Of a stretch of DNA of 64,000 bases, positions 48,801-60,053 are shown one piece after another (within the stretch, counting starts at the first letter, position 1; the number at the start of each line of letters is the position of its first letter). The translations under genes and the position numbers were made by a program. The DNA lies in contig NC_045129.1 in assembly GCF_007655135.1 (NCBI RefSeq), positions 18,822,274 to 18,886,273 on the forward strand, given 5' to 3'. The notes beneath the pieces were generated by a model. That model saw only the letters and a list, made by a program, of their open reading frames with translations, was not told the origin of the DNA and searched no databases. The stretch is from Punica granatum (taxonomy: Eukaryota > Streptophyta > Magnoliopsida > Myrtales > Lythraceae).

Positions 48801-50739
48801 TCGGTTAGAGGCTACGGGTGAGCGACCCGAGAGGGAGGCAGCCGCGACATCTCGAAGGGAAATGGGTCGGCACGCTTGCTCCGGTCATGGCACGGTGCGA
48901 GATCGGGCTCGTTAGACTCCTAAGAGACGGATCTAGACATCCGTGGGTAGTCCCGAACGTGCCAAACCCTAGATAAACTTGAAACCGTGAGAGAAAGCTC
49001 GGTAAAGGAAAAGGGACCCGGTAAAGGAAAAACAAGTGGAACGGTGGTTGTGCACGGTGGATCGGCCCTCGGATCGTGACCACCTCTTCACGGGGGAGGG
49101 TGAGGGTTGTGAGGAACCCTTTGAATGTGATGGCACGACTCGCCAAGGTCATGGAGCGAAATGGCACGTGTGGAGGGCACAGATGCACCCGGTTACCGGT
49201 TTCGGGACCCGACTCTTTGTGCGGGCAGAACGCAATGATGGAGGCTTCAAATGGAAAAACTAAGCCCGGAAATGGACTTAGGGGGTGGGAAATATGTAGG
49301 CTAGGGAGTTTGGTGATTTTTAGTTTAAGTCGGGTCGGGTGGTTACCAGAATACCGAGTGGTTTTCCGATGATTTTGGCCGGTTTTGGCCTTGGCACGGG
49401 CTGGACGAAGGTGAGGGGGTGGGCTGGAGCTTGAGGGATTTTTTAGAGAGAGATTGGCTTGAGAGAGAATGAAGTTGAAGAAGTGATTAAGGTTAATGAT
49501 GGATGGGAACTTGTAGGCTAGCTTAATGGTGTGCTTTGATGATGTTAATTGCGGTTTTGGGGTTAATGGTGGGCTGCCGAAATCTTGAGGGAGGATTAGG
49601 GAGGGGTAAATGTCAAATGGAGTGTAGGGGAAGCAAGAGGATGGATGATGGGTGATCGGAAGTGATGGATGTGTAAGAAGTGTAAGAAGAATTTGAATTT
49701 GTGGTGGGGGGAAGCTTTGAGCCGCCGGCCATGGGAGTTAGCCGTGGCTTATTGCGGCTGAGCCGCGGCTTGAGGGATTGAGCCGTGGCTTAGGGTTAAG
49801 CCGCGGCTTGGTGGCTTGGCTTGGCTGAGCTGTGGGTCCCATTCGATTAAGAGAAAAGCCGGAAAAAGTTTGAGACTTGATTGAATGCCTGTCCGATCTC
49901 CGATGTCCGATTAATTTATAGATTTGGAATGCTTGAACGAAGAGGATTTGAATGAGCCTAATATCGCCATACGTCGTGTGAACGAATGTTCAGGTGACTC
50001 GGCGCCTTGAGAGTCGGTTTTGCCTTGTTCGGACATTAGGAGTGGAGTTGAGCGTCTCCGGTCCCCGATTGCCCCTTGTACATCTTAATGTCCGTTTCGA
50101 TGACCCTTTTGCCTCGTGTGGGACCGTTGGCTCGTCGTCCTCGACAGAAGACCTTTGGCCCGGGAAGACCTAGGGACTTGTCACCGGGGCTTTCTCAGTA
50201 TTCCCCGAATGTCTTGAGGCGCTCGGGGATCGCTGTGATCTCTATTTTCTGTGGATGTGCCCCAAAGATTCCCCGGGAGGCATTTGTGACCACTGAAACG
50301 TCCCTCGGGAGACCCTGTAGAGTTCCGAAAGGTCATCTGAAGCTTGTTCCCCGACCCCGGTGGTCCCAAGGTGCCTGTAGGCCCGTTTTGGGGCGCCGTT
50401 TACTTGTCAGTGGATCGGGCCCCGAGAGCCCTGTCAGAAAAGGCGTCCGTGAGAGATCGGGGGGTCCCGGCTTACGCGGGATGCCCCCGGCACCTTTCGG
50501 TGTTTTAGTGATTCGATGATGAATAGTGCCACAGTGCCAGCTCCGCTGTTTTCGGAGTTTTTTGTTTGTCTGTTCTTTTGACGGCTTTCCTCTGCCTTTC
50601 TAGTGCACCCTACTTTTCTCTTGTTATTCACGACTCTGAGCCCGCACATTCGCCTTCGGTTTTCCGATTGTGAATAGTGTCCCGAGCTTTGGTCGGAAGT
50701 CCTCTGTCGGAGCCGGTGGACCAAAATGGGGTGCTGACA
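45818..50739 (-). repeat. 5' LTR of element B
   Basis: It is the partner of 35542-40534. Differences are mostly single transitions plus small indels, for example about 70 bp missing near 50480 (the end of a block matched at 40218-40290 in the other LTR). The inner end reads TGTGCATACCCG on the plus strand versus TGTGCGCACCCG in the 3' LTR. Confidence 0.9.
48743..48763 (-). promoter_or_regulatory. LTR hairpin with one broken pair (B 5' LTR)
   Basis: CCTCG (48749-48753) faces CTAGG rather than CGAGG at 48759-48763, so one base of the stem is mutated. This occurred after insertion, as the other LTR of B has the intact stem. Confidence 0.4.
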
Positions 50740-50744
50740 TGCAT
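50740..50744. repeat. Target-site duplication of element B, right copy (TGCAT)
   Basis: TGCAT follows GGTGCTGACA and matches 35537-35541. Confidence 0.9.
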
Positions 50745-51256
50745 GATGCATGTGTACGAAGAGAGTTAATACCCACGGCTTAATAGAAATTACATGCACA
50801 TCGCTCTTGAAATGGAAAAGACTCAAATGGCTCGCAGGCCGACTCAATGGACTGTTGTCGGAGTCGGGTTGAAGGCTTGCATGGAGGCATAGCATGATGC
50901 ATGGCTCGATGCTACAGGGACCGTGCTATCTATGGATGGGGGCTCCCGACTCAAGGGTGTGAATTCCTTGAAATCGAGCGAGGATCTTTGGGGGCCGGTT
51001 CGGTGGCATAGCCAACTCGATCCGTTCCCTTACTCGGAACCTCTGACTAACCTAGCTTCCTATTTTGGTGCCCGTGGGATTTCGGACAAGGTACCTAGAA
51101 TCCCGCTAGAATGATGCGATGCAAGTGCGTAAAATAAATGGGCGCGAAATAAATGTGCTTAAAATAAATGTACGGAAAGCGATAAATAAACATGCAAGCA
51201 AGCAAACGGAATTGTGCTCGAACCCACTAAGTATGTCCCCAGCGGAGTCGCCAAGC
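50745..51256 (-). other. Internal region of element C, PBS-proximal part
   Basis: It continues C after the nested element B and is homologous to 45320-45817 of B and, in reverse, to the start of the A internal region (6357-6680). It contains the PBS and a CAAGCAAGCAAAC run. No coding sequence is recognised. Confidence 0.82.
51236..51253 (-). promoter_or_regulatory. Primer-binding site of element C (tRNA-Arg type)
   Basis: Minus-strand TGGCGACTCCGCTGGGGA differs at one base (G for A) from the sites in A and B. It may match a different tRNA-Arg isoacceptor or be a mutation. Confidence 0.78.
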
Positions 51257-54047
51257 TATGCGCACCCGAATTTCATCTCGTCGGGGCAAGCATGCGCGAA
51301 GCCTATGCAACGCGTCTTGGGAGTGTCTACCTTCCCGGGGACACGCGACGGACGAGCGTGAGAAGGAGTCGCCACTTAATGTTTACAACCCGTAGGTCGA
51401 GGGCCGTTGAGTCGCCCGGGTCTAGGGGTACGGGGTACACCTAAATGCTAAGGCAATGGTCATGCGGAACCGAAAATTCCGAATTCGGGGGTTCTATTAC
51501 GTGCGGGCCTATATCCCGCACGCCCTTTCGGTACTCTAGTTTGCTAGGCTTGCTGTTTTGTTTATTTACCGCGTGATTTAGGGTTGCACTTGACTCGCCC
51601 GTTTTGACACCGTAAAGTCGATGAATTGATCAAGTTGGGCCAAGAATCCGAAAGATGAGTAGGCTTGTGCGTCGGGGAATCGGTTCACTATCTTAGCGTT
51701 ACAGTTCATCGAACCGTGATGGTCGATTCCCTGCACCAACCGAAACCGCGAGTATTCGAGCTTACTCATCTCTTGGTAACAATAGACCGACTTGACCGGT
51801 TCGACACTTGGACTTCTCGCTCGCCGATCGGGGATCCTTAGAAATGAATGAGTGAGTATACAGATAAAATCCTCACAATGTTCTCTCGAATAATTACAAA
51901 GTGTATCTGAATAAGTAAATGGATCCCGATCGGTTTGCATTGGGCCAATATTCCTCTCCGGCTCACCGTGTGTTTTGAATAACCGATAAATGAATTAAGG
52001 CAACGCGGGCTCAAGGAGCCGGGGGTCGGGTCCGATCTAACCAACGGTCTGCAGGAGAATCGGTTGATTCCAACTGTAATCGTCGGACCGACCGAGCTCC
52101 CGGGTGATATCTAAACACGTTTCACACACCCAATCCAAATTGCCTTCCACATAGGCCATGTTTGGAGTATGATGGTGAATCGAGGCTAGATCTCATTCCG
52201 CACTCGGGTTGCGCGCGCTCAGTGAGTTAAGAGGCATTGGACCTCGTGTTCGGTGGTTTGAGGCGTTGGACCCCGTGTATTACGTAGCCTATGGGTTCGG
52301 ACTCGAACCGCAACAAATTAGCAAAGAGAAATGGAAGACGGAAGAAAAATGATAAAACTGACGAAAAACATACAATAACTGACAAATACCGGTGAATACA
52401 GACAAGTGATATATTAAGTCGAGTGTACGTGATTTAATCAGTTATTAATCGGGGTTGAGTAACAAACAAAGTATCTAACCTAGGCAAACATAGATGGTGG
52501 GCTAGAATATGGTTCTAAGCCAATTATGTGTGTTAACTTGTTTTAGAACTCTTATTCAGTTAGGTGTCACTACGGTTTCACCGAATTAGCCAAACTCGTA
52601 TTTTGACTCTAGATTGGAATCTAGCATTCCACCTATCCATTATCTAATGTTTGATTAAGTCAAATACATGATTAATCCGGTTCTTTGTGTTTCGTAACAG
52701 AAATAAAATGTTCACCACCGAATCTACGATAGGAAGATAGAAACACCGAAAGTGAACAGAATGGGCCGTACGAATGAAACTCGCACCCGAACGGGTTGTC
52801 CTTTTTCGTCCATAGATCGAGGTGTTTCGGTCTCCCTGACGCCTAGAATGTCGGCGAATCACGAAATGATGGTCATGCCCTTTGAACGGTAAAACGTGTA
52901 GGGCGTGTATGTGGAAGTTGGGATCGCATGACACGAAGAGGTCCAAAGAGGACTCGCGCACTTAGACATGAGCCTCCTCAAATCGGGCCTTGACTCGAGT
53001 CATAGCGCACGAGTACTCCTTAGACACTAATTTTATTTGTGTTATGTGTCTCGATGTTTTGAAATTGTGAATTTAAAAGGGAACTCTCACCGTTTAGTGA
53101 TTCGTCGACGCGTTTACAAGTTGATATTCGATTTATCCAATTACTTAGGCCGAGTGGTTCATTTAGCCGAATGGTACGTCCCGTTTCCCATTTGTGAAGT
53201 GGTTTAATGATTGAGACCGCGAACCTCAATTGTTATGGATCAATGAAATGATTGCTCGATATTAACGTACCTAACATACGAATTAACATGAAACCAATGA
53301 TTAAATGAAAATTGTGATTACAATCAATTCCAAGAATCGATTTTGACCGTTTCTTGCATGCGTAAAATGTCAAATATGATAATAGCACACATTCTATAAA
53401 GCCGATGCCGCCATGATCTTGGGTGCGCAAACAAGCACGTAATGCAAACGCAAATATCGTATTTAAAGGGAATCGATAAAACGGCGTCGGCTCATGCAAC
53501 AACGAAATAAAATAAAATAAAATAAATACGGGAACCGACTTATTTCGGGGTGAAAGAGAGCTCCTTGGATCCAAGGAAACTCTCGGCCACCTCCCATGGG
53601 GAATAACCGTGAGTTTCCGTGGCTTACACGGGTCAAGGCGACCTCTACAACCCCAACTTAAGTTTTTGCCCGTCATGTTAACACATTACACGCGGAAATC
53701 GATGACAAAGGCATGGGAACCGGCTAGTTTCGGGGAAAAGAGACCGTCCTAGCCTCGGGTAAGTCAAGGGAGTTCACGGGTCCCTCCCTTGGGACTAGAC
53801 CGTGGGCTCCCATGACTCTACCGTGGCCGAGGGGTCTCTCCTATCTCGATCCAAGCCGTTTCCCGTCATGATACATGCATTTATATGTCATACGAATATA
53901 ATACGGAGAGTAAACGTGCATGAAATTGCATGGTAGTTGATGGAATCGCATGAAAACCCTAGTTTATGTGCAACATGTGTATTAACAATTTACCACCCCA
54001 TAACAAGCGAAAATCGGAGACCTAGACCCATTTAAGTAGTAGAGAAA

Positions 54048-54072
54048 TGTTACCTAGCCTCGGAACACGAGG
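54048..54072 (-). promoter_or_regulatory. Conserved LTR hairpin and donor-like site (C 5' LTR)
   Basis: CCTCG (54058-54062) and CGAGG (54068-54072) flank GAACA, identical to the 3' LTR copy. Confidence 0.45.
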
Positions 54073-54230
54073 AAAGAGTCGGAGAAGTGGCAAAGGGAGT
54101 CGGGAGGCTCGGCTGGAAAGAACAGACCCGAATCGGTGCAGTCGGGTCGACTGGCAGACCCTACTGGCAGTCTGGCTTGTCGGGGCTGTACCAGTTGATC
54201 GGGATGGAATTTTCGCGCAGGGCCAGTTGC

Positions 54231-54860
54231 GTTGGATTCCCAAGAGACTAAGGATCGCGCCTGTGGTGGTTTTGGAAGGAGAGCATGCGTAGATTTTCTG
54301 GAAATCGAAAACAAAGTCGGGTTAGCTAGCAGAAAACAGAACCGACTGGGCGGAACTGACCCGACTGGGCAGGCGAGAAAGAAATGGCTGTCTCCGAGGC
54401 TCCCGGTGGTATTTTGCTCAAGGTTGGCGGCATTGGACTCCTAACTCACTGAGGATCATGCCTGCGGTGGTTTCGGAAAGAGAGAATGCGTAGATTTTCC
54501 GAAAATCAAAAACAAAGTCGGGTTAGTAAAAAATGACAGACCCAGTCGGGACGAAACAGACCCGACTGGCACCCGACGAAGAAACGGGTCTACAGGAGGT
54601 TCCCGGTGGTCTTTTGGTGCATGATCGGTGGCATTGGACTCCTAACTGAGTGAAGATCACGGTGATAGGTGGCTCGTAGCGAGATTCAACCCAAGCTGAC
54701 ATGTACGTTCCTGTAAAGTTTGGGTTAGAAAAGAAAACCAGAGGAACAGACCCGACTGGCACCCGATGAAGAAACGACTCTACGGGAGGCTCCCGGTGGT
54801 CTTTTGGATCAAGGTCGGTGGCATTGGACTCCTAACTGAGTGAGAATCATGCCTGCAGTG
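54231..54860 (-). repeat. Tandem ~200-bp repeats in the C 5' LTR
   Basis: The block CATTGGACTCCTAACT, or a variant of it, recurs at about 54231, 54433, 54632 and 54822, with AACAGACCCGACTGG-type sequence between. The 3' LTR of the same element has two such blocks (about 27747 and 27949). Confidence 0.8.
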
Positions 54861-55430
54861 GTTTCATGAGGATTGGATATGTCAATTTTCCTAAAATATG
54901 CAAAGAAAACCGGTAAGAAAAAACTGGAAAAATTTGTGAAGGGAGAAAAGAGGGAAATGGCGGTGGTGCAAGGTTGGACGGCTCTTGGCACGCGACCACC
55001 TCATCACGGGGGAGAGTGAGGGTTGTAAGGAACCCCTAGAAAGTGATGGCATGACTCGCCATAGTCGTGGGGTGGTGGAAATGTCGAGGAAGCCTGAGAA
55101 ACCGTGAAAATGCCTATGGAACTCGGTTCTGGACAGAGCTGGTTTGGCAAGCTGGAAGCTTCAAATTGCAAAACTAACACCGGAAATGAACTCGGGAGGT
55201 CAAATACATGTGGGATATGAAGTTTGGTTGAAGTTGGCTAAGGTTGGGTGGCGGTCGCCGGAAAACGGGATTGGTTTGGCCTTGTTTTGCCCGGTTTCTG
55301 GGTTGAGGAGGGGCTGCATGAATTCAGGAATTTTCTGAACTTTGAGAGGGCTTGGAGAGGGTTTCCTAGAGTGAGAAGACTAGAGAGATGATGGGAGTTG
55401 AGTTGTGATTAAGTTAATGACCCAAGAGGC

Positions 55431-55437
55431 TTTTATA
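55431..55437 (-). promoter_or_regulatory. Putative TATA box of the C 5' LTR
   Basis: Minus-strand TATAAAA, identical in context to 28557-28563. The Harbinger block is inserted about 30 bp upstream of it on the sense strand, which would separate it from most of U3. Confidence 0.5.
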
Positions 55438-55470
55438 GGAAGGCTAATGATGCAAAATTAGAGAAACTAA

Positions 55471-55702
55471 GGGCTTGTTTAGTTTTAGGATAGTATTTTA
55501 GAATCACAATTCTAACTTAATTCTAACCACTACAAAACAAAATAACTCATACAAAGTCAAAGAGTGGGCCCCATTTATACCACTTTTTTCCACAACAAAA
55601 CAACATAACTCATACAAAGTCAAAGGGTGGGCCCCATTTATTCCACTCAAAATCAAAATCAAAATCTGATTTTAAAATCATACTATGAAATCAAACGCAA
55701 CC
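55471..55702 (+). mobile_element. Tourist-like MITE (PIF/Harbinger family), 232 bp
   Basis: It is flanked by TAA on both sides (55468-55470 and 55703-55705). Ends GGGCTTGTTTAGTTTT and, reversed, GGTTGCGTTTGATTTC form imperfect inverted repeats. Inside is a direct repeat containing CTCATACAAAGTCAAAG and GGTGGGCCCCATTTAT. The same succession of motifs is present near the 3' end of the adjacent Harbinger element on the opposite strand, which suggests common descent. It has no coding capacity. Confidence 0.8.
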
Positions 55703-56794
55703 TAAGATGGCGTTTGAAAATGAAGAGTGATTTTAGAATCACTTTGAATCGTGATTTTGACCAAAATTGGTCAAACAAAGCTGGCCCCAAATATGTCCAT
55801 TACAGAGAAATCCCCTGAACCCACCCCAGGCCCCCACCCCAACCTTTTCACCCAACCCCTCCTCATTCTTCCTCAGCGTTGCAGATCTCCTTGCCCAGGC
55901 CCCCCATTGATCTTCCTTATTCGGCAACGACTGCTGCCGAAGTCGATTCCACCTTCAATCGAGAACGCCCACCCGTCAGCTGGACATTGAAGCCGGCCCC
56001 TACCTCCCCGCGACTCCTGCATCGCCTCCCGTGTCGCCCCGGCCCGCCGAACTCCTTGATTTCTTCTTCGTCAAACGACTTCTGATCCTGACGACTGTGC
56101 CAATAATCAAGAACGGCCACCCGTCAGCTGGAGATTGAAGCCAGCCCGAAATTCCCGAAGACTCCTGCATGTCCTCCCCTGTCACTGTGAGCAGAGCTAC
56201 CTGAACGATAGCTTCGGGCCCCTACCTACCGAGCGTCTTCTTAAGCGGCCATTGCAGGAGCGAAATACCGCACAGTAACATATTACAAGGTATTTTCTCC
56301 AGCTAGCATTTCTCTGTTAGAATTTCGATTTGCGATTGGTTCAGCAGACGTTACCTGAATTAGGGTTCCGAAGGTTGCCCCTTGGTTCTGAGGATTTTGC
56401 TAGGCTAGGAGGGTTTTAGCAATGCTGGCAGAGAGGGCGAACAGAAATTATGAGGCCTAATCTGAGAGGGCAAAAAAAATTATGAAGCTCGGTGAGATTT
56501 GGCCTGCCTAATCTGAGAGGCCTGAAAGCATTGGGGGCGGAAATGTTCTTGCTCTGCCACTGAGCCTGTATTACATGTCTGCAATCGCCCCGAGAACTGT
56601 TGCTTGTATGCCTGATTCTTGCTTGTATGACTGATTCTTACATGTCTGCAAGCTGCTTAGTCCAACGTTTTTTCATTACCTGGTAGCAGTGGAGAAAGGC
56701 CAGACGTTGGTTTTATGTTTTGTCTGTTGTTGGGTATTATTGTGAATGCTACTCTCGTCTGTTATCTTAATTGCTAGCAGCAGTGTTACCTTGA

Positions 56795-56834
56795 GTATCA
56801 GCTAGTAACACTACTTGAGTAGTGCTGCTGATAC
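56795..56834. repeat. Inverted repeat (hairpin-forming) in the Harbinger 5' region
   Basis: GTATCAGC (56795-56802) pairs with GCTGATAC (56827-56834). An inner ACTACT/AGTAGT stem surrounds a two-base loop. Confidence 0.7.
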
Positions 56835-56923
56835 TTTCAGATTTCGAGACGATGCAATCTTATGATTTGCAGAACATGTTATTTACCTGAACTGCGAAAA
56901 TTTCACCTTATTCAGAGGCATAG

Positions 56924-56960
56924 CTGTAAGCACAGTAATAGCTACTTACTGTGCTTACAG
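56924..56960. repeat. Perfect 15-bp inverted repeat with 7-nt loop
   Basis: CTGTAAGCACAGTAA (56924-56938) and TTACTGTGCTTACAG (56946-56960) are exact complements around TAGCTAC. It lies 240 bp before the Myb-like start codon. Confidence 0.85.
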
Positions 56961-57200
56961 ATAACATATTATAGACTTGCCTGTTCTCTCGCATTAATTA
57001 GTCCTAATGTTAGCTGATCCTGTTGCGAACATCGATTGTTGCCTGCGAGTTGCTTCTATGTATGATTTTGGGTTCCTCATCTGTACGATAGTTCTTTGTT
57101 GTGCCTTGCTTGTATGACTGATTTTTGGTGCATCGCCTCTATGTGGATATGTTCCTTGTTAACCTTGATTGTTGTATGTGCTTGATAAGTTCTCTCTGAG

Positions 57201-58209
57201 ATGGCTCCCAAGGGTGAAGGTATAGTTGAGTGGACTGACCAGCTCGAGGAAGCTTTAATCGAAATCATGGTTGATAAGTTCCAAAGGACGCACACATCTT
57301 CTTGGAAATGGAAGAACTGGGAACAGATGAATACAGAACTGGAACAGAAATTTCCTGGTGTGACTCTTGGCGCGGACAAGTTGAGGGCAAAATCACGGCG
57401 GATGAAGAGTCAGTACAGTCAGTTCACAGAGCTCATTCAGCACACTAGAGTAGGTTGGGATGAGCAGACCAACACTGTCAAGGCGAGTCCTGATATTTGG
57501 GACAAGTTTATCAGGGTACAATAACGATAAATCTTCACATTGGCATTCTTTTTTTTTTTTGCAGTGTTGTCATTTTTAAGTACATTTGCTCGCGACTAAC
57601 ATGCAGAGGCACAGCAACTTCAAGATTTTCCGGGCAAAAGGCTGCAAGCATTATGAAGCCCTTCATCTGTTGTACAGATCTGCTACAGCAACAGGTGGTC
57701 TACGAATTTCTTCCACTGAGCCACCTAAGAGCCCTCGATCTTATGCACGGATGGAAGAGCAGTTTCTAGCAGGCCGCAACAGCCGTGGGAAAGAACCTAT
57801 CGATCTTGAAGAGGGATCCGGCGACAGTGATGACGCGGCTCGTGAGCTTGATGACCCTGTCGTTACAGGGTCCAGGCGTCGCGTCAGGAAGAGAGGTTCG
57901 AACACGAACTCGCAGATGCAGGAGCTGATCGACTTGTACCGGGAAAGTATGAACAGAAAGGACAAAGGCAAAATATCTACTTAGCCAGATTCAAAGAAGA
58001 GCAAGTCCGTGACGAGCCCCGAGAAACCAGAGAAGCACAGCATCGAGGAAGCCGTTGATGTGCTTAACGAAATGCGGGGAACAATTTCAATGAATGAGTA
58101 TTTTGCTAGTCTCGGCCGTATTACTGAGGATGAGCGTTGGCGTCGTGCGTTTGTGCGCATGTTCAATGAAGCTCGGCGCGAATGGTTACGACGCCTAGTT
58201 GCAAGTTGA
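57201..58209 (+). pseudogene. Myb/SANT-like DNA-binding protein of PIF/Harbinger element, with an internal stop
   Basis: In these elements this second protein binds DNA and helps the transposase reach the ends. Exon 1 is 57201-57515 (105 codons) and exon 2 is 57607-58209; the intron has GT (57516) and AG (57605-57606) ends in phase 0. The N-terminal ~105 residues form a Myb/SANT-like trihelix (PF12776 type), with tryptophans in EWTDQLE, SSWKWKNWEQM and DIWDKFI. Exon 2 continues with RAKGCKHYEALHLLY, an acidic linker and a basic patch (SRRRVRKRG). An in-frame TAG at 57982-57984 separates a C-terminal helical part (IEEAVDVLNEM ... RREWLRRL) that belongs to the same family, so the stop looks like a later nonsense mutation. 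Expected length without it is about 305 residues. Confidence 0.85.
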
Positions 58210-58469
58210 AGGGCCGAACGCTCCCCTTCTAACACTGCGTTTGTTATATACTTGTCTACTTTCAATTTATGACTGCATTCTCGAAACATTTTGTATTTGC
58301 TGTGTTTTAACCTGCTTGACTAATTGCTTTGTCAGAATCTCTGTTATGTGTCCCTATATACTTCCTATTTATGTTACAGTCATTCGTGCATTATTCCTTT
58401 CTGCAAATAGCTTTTATAATATGTTCCGTTGTTTGTCGCTATAGTCCATCAACTTTACCGGAAGACACA

Positions 58470-59877
58470 ATGACAACCACCGGAAACTCAGCACCATATG
58501 ATGATGACTCAAGTGATGACGACGACTACAACCCACTAGATTTGGCTGTCCTTCTGTCTGTACAGGCAGCAGCATCTGAACATGTCCCCCGTAGACGGCC
58601 ATGTAGAACTTCATGACTAAGAGGCAGAGAGTACATTCACGAAGTGCTATCTAATGACACACGGTGTTTTGAGAATTTCAGGATGGAGCCTCACCTATTT
58701 CATAATTTGTGCGACACATTAAGAGAAAACCGTAACATTCAAAATACTGGGCATGGTATGACCGTCGAGGAGATGCTCGGAATGTTCTTGCTCGTAGTTG
58801 CACATAGTACTCGACTATCTGTTGTTGCCGAACGCTTCCAGCATTCCAAGGAGACTGTCAGCCGTGTATTCAATTTAATACTTGAAGGAATGCAATCCTT
58901 GGTGGCAACGTACGTAAGACCTAGGAACGTGGAGGAGCAACCCGAATTTCGGAGGTGCCGACAGTGGTACCCATTCTTTAGGGTAATCAGAATCTCTCAT
59001 ACGAAAATCATGTCCATTCTGTTATTACATGCACTACAAAATGTTACCTGAATTTTATTATTATTGCAGCACTACATCGGGGCAATGGATGGAACACATG
59101 TTCTTGCTATCATGCCAGCTTCGGTGAGAGGCGCGTATCGCGATCGAAATGGTGACATTATGCAAAATGTTCTTGCTATCTGTTCACATCAAATGATCTT
59201 CACTTATGTCATGTCCGGATGGGAGGGTTCAGCACACGACTCAAGAATACTTTCAGATGCCGCAACGTTACCTGAATTTCCCGCACCACGAGGTGGTAAG
59301 TTGTTCTACCTCAGATACCCCGTTGTTTTGTCGAGTTCTATTGCATTTCGATAAAAAGTGTTGCAACTACATATATATTGTTTGTACATGTGTGCATGCA
59401 GAACAATATTATGTAGTTGATGCGGGCTTCCAAAATATTATTGGATATTTGGCACCTTACAAAGGCCAACGGTATCACCGCAGTGACTTTAATAATGACA
59501 ATCCTCCAACGACGAAGGAGGAGCTGTTTAATCAGCGGCACGCATCCGTTCGTAATGTAATAGAACGGTGCTTCGGTGTTTTGAAGAATAGATTTGCAAT
59601 ACTGCGAAGAATGTCGAACTTCAGACCGGTTCGGCAAGTTCTAATTGCGCAGGTCTGCTTTATGTTGCATAATTTTATTCGTATCAATAATTATCAGGAT
59701 AGATTATTTGCGGAGTATGGTGATGCATGGCAATATTACGATGAATTCCGCAACCCTCCTCACCAAAATGGAGTCCGAAATGATGTGGACATGAGAAGTA
59801 GGGCGATGGATGCAGTACGGGACCGTATTGCAAATCAAATATGGCACGCTGAAAGGGGGGAACATCTTAACATGTAA
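58470..59877 (+). pseudogene. PIF/Harbinger DDE transposase, three exons, one internal stop
   Basis: It would catalyse cut-and-paste transposition by a DDE nuclease. Exons are 58470-58982, 59070-59295 and 59402-59877, with GT-AG introns in phases 0 and 1 (404 codons before the final stop). The N-terminus is acidic. Then come a helix-turn-helix-like part (TVEEMLGMFLLVVAHS ... FQHSKETVSRVF) and the DDE_Tnp_4 domain. The likely catalytic residues are Asp178 (GAMDGTH), Asp253 (VVDAGF) and Glu301 (NVIERCFGVLKNRF), with GWEGSAHDSRIL between. An in-frame TGA at 58614-58616, near codon 49, interrupts the otherwise continuous frame. The long downstream part could only be made by readthrough or a downstream start. 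The start at 58470 is the first ATG in frame with the acidic segment. Confidence 0.9.
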
Positions 59878-60053
59878 ATAAATGAATGGTGTTGAGAATA
59901 TTGTAATTATGGAGTTGTATTAAAATGGAATGGTGTAAATATGTATGTGTGGGGCCCATTATGTTGACTTTGATGAGTGTAATTTGTTTTGTTATGGGTA
60001 GAGTTAAAATTAAATCGCGATTCTAAAATCACTCTTACATTTCAAATGGGCCC
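59878..60053 (+). other. 3' end of the Harbinger element
   Basis: It is A/T-rich and contains GGGGCCCATTATG, TTGACTTTGATGAGTG and TTTGTTTTGTTATG. These reverse-complement to motifs in the MITE. It ends in the terminal inverted repeat. Confidence 0.75.

Larger units (their letters stand above)
35542..50739 (-). mobile_element. Element B: complete non-coding long-LTR retrotransposon nested in C
   Basis: This 15198-bp minus-strand element has LTRs of 4993 bp (35542-40534) and 4922 bp (45818-50739) and a 5283-bp internal region. It has a polypurine tract, a tRNA-Arg-type PBS and TGCAT duplications. Over long stretches the LTRs differ by only a few bases per hundred or less, so it looks like the youngest LTR insertion in the window. 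No gag, protease, reverse transcriptase or integrase motif is present, so it must have been mobilised by proteins made elsewhere. Confidence 0.92.
55742..57200 (+). other. 5' non-coding region of the Harbinger element
   Basis: It holds no ORF with a recognisable domain. The left part (55800-56250) is C-rich and the right part T-rich, resembling a plant promoter and leader. Two strong inverted repeats lie at 56795-56834 and 56924-56960. CCCGTCAGCTGGA occurs twice (about 55970 and 56110) as part of a short diverged direct repeat. Confidence 0.6.
55706..60053 (+). mobile_element. PIF/Harbinger DNA transposon, 4348 bp, with both typical genes
   Basis: It is flanked by TAA (55703-55705, 60054-60056), the TWA target of this superfamily. 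Terminal inverted repeats of about 35 bp share TTTGAAA and GAGTGATTTTAGAATC at both ends (55706-55741 and 60019-60053 reversed). It carries a Myb/SANT-like gene followed by a DDE transposase gene, both on the plus strand. Removing it with the MITE restores the LTR sequence seen uninterrupted at 28590. Each gene has one internal stop, so this copy is probably not autonomous now unless the stops are read through or spliced out. Confidence 0.92.

Noticed and set aside
57586..57606. Separate downstream gene starting at 57586
   Set aside because: The first residues lie in an intron. Splicing 57515 to 57607 joins two halves of one Myb/SANT-like protein in frame.
55471..60053. Reading the MITE plus Harbinger as one single element with outer ends GGGCTTG and GGGCCC
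   Set aside because: The inner end at 55706 matches the right terminal repeat much better (shared GAGTGATTTTAGAATC), and a third TAA lies exactly between the two. Two adjacent elements fit better, although a single composite is not fully excluded.
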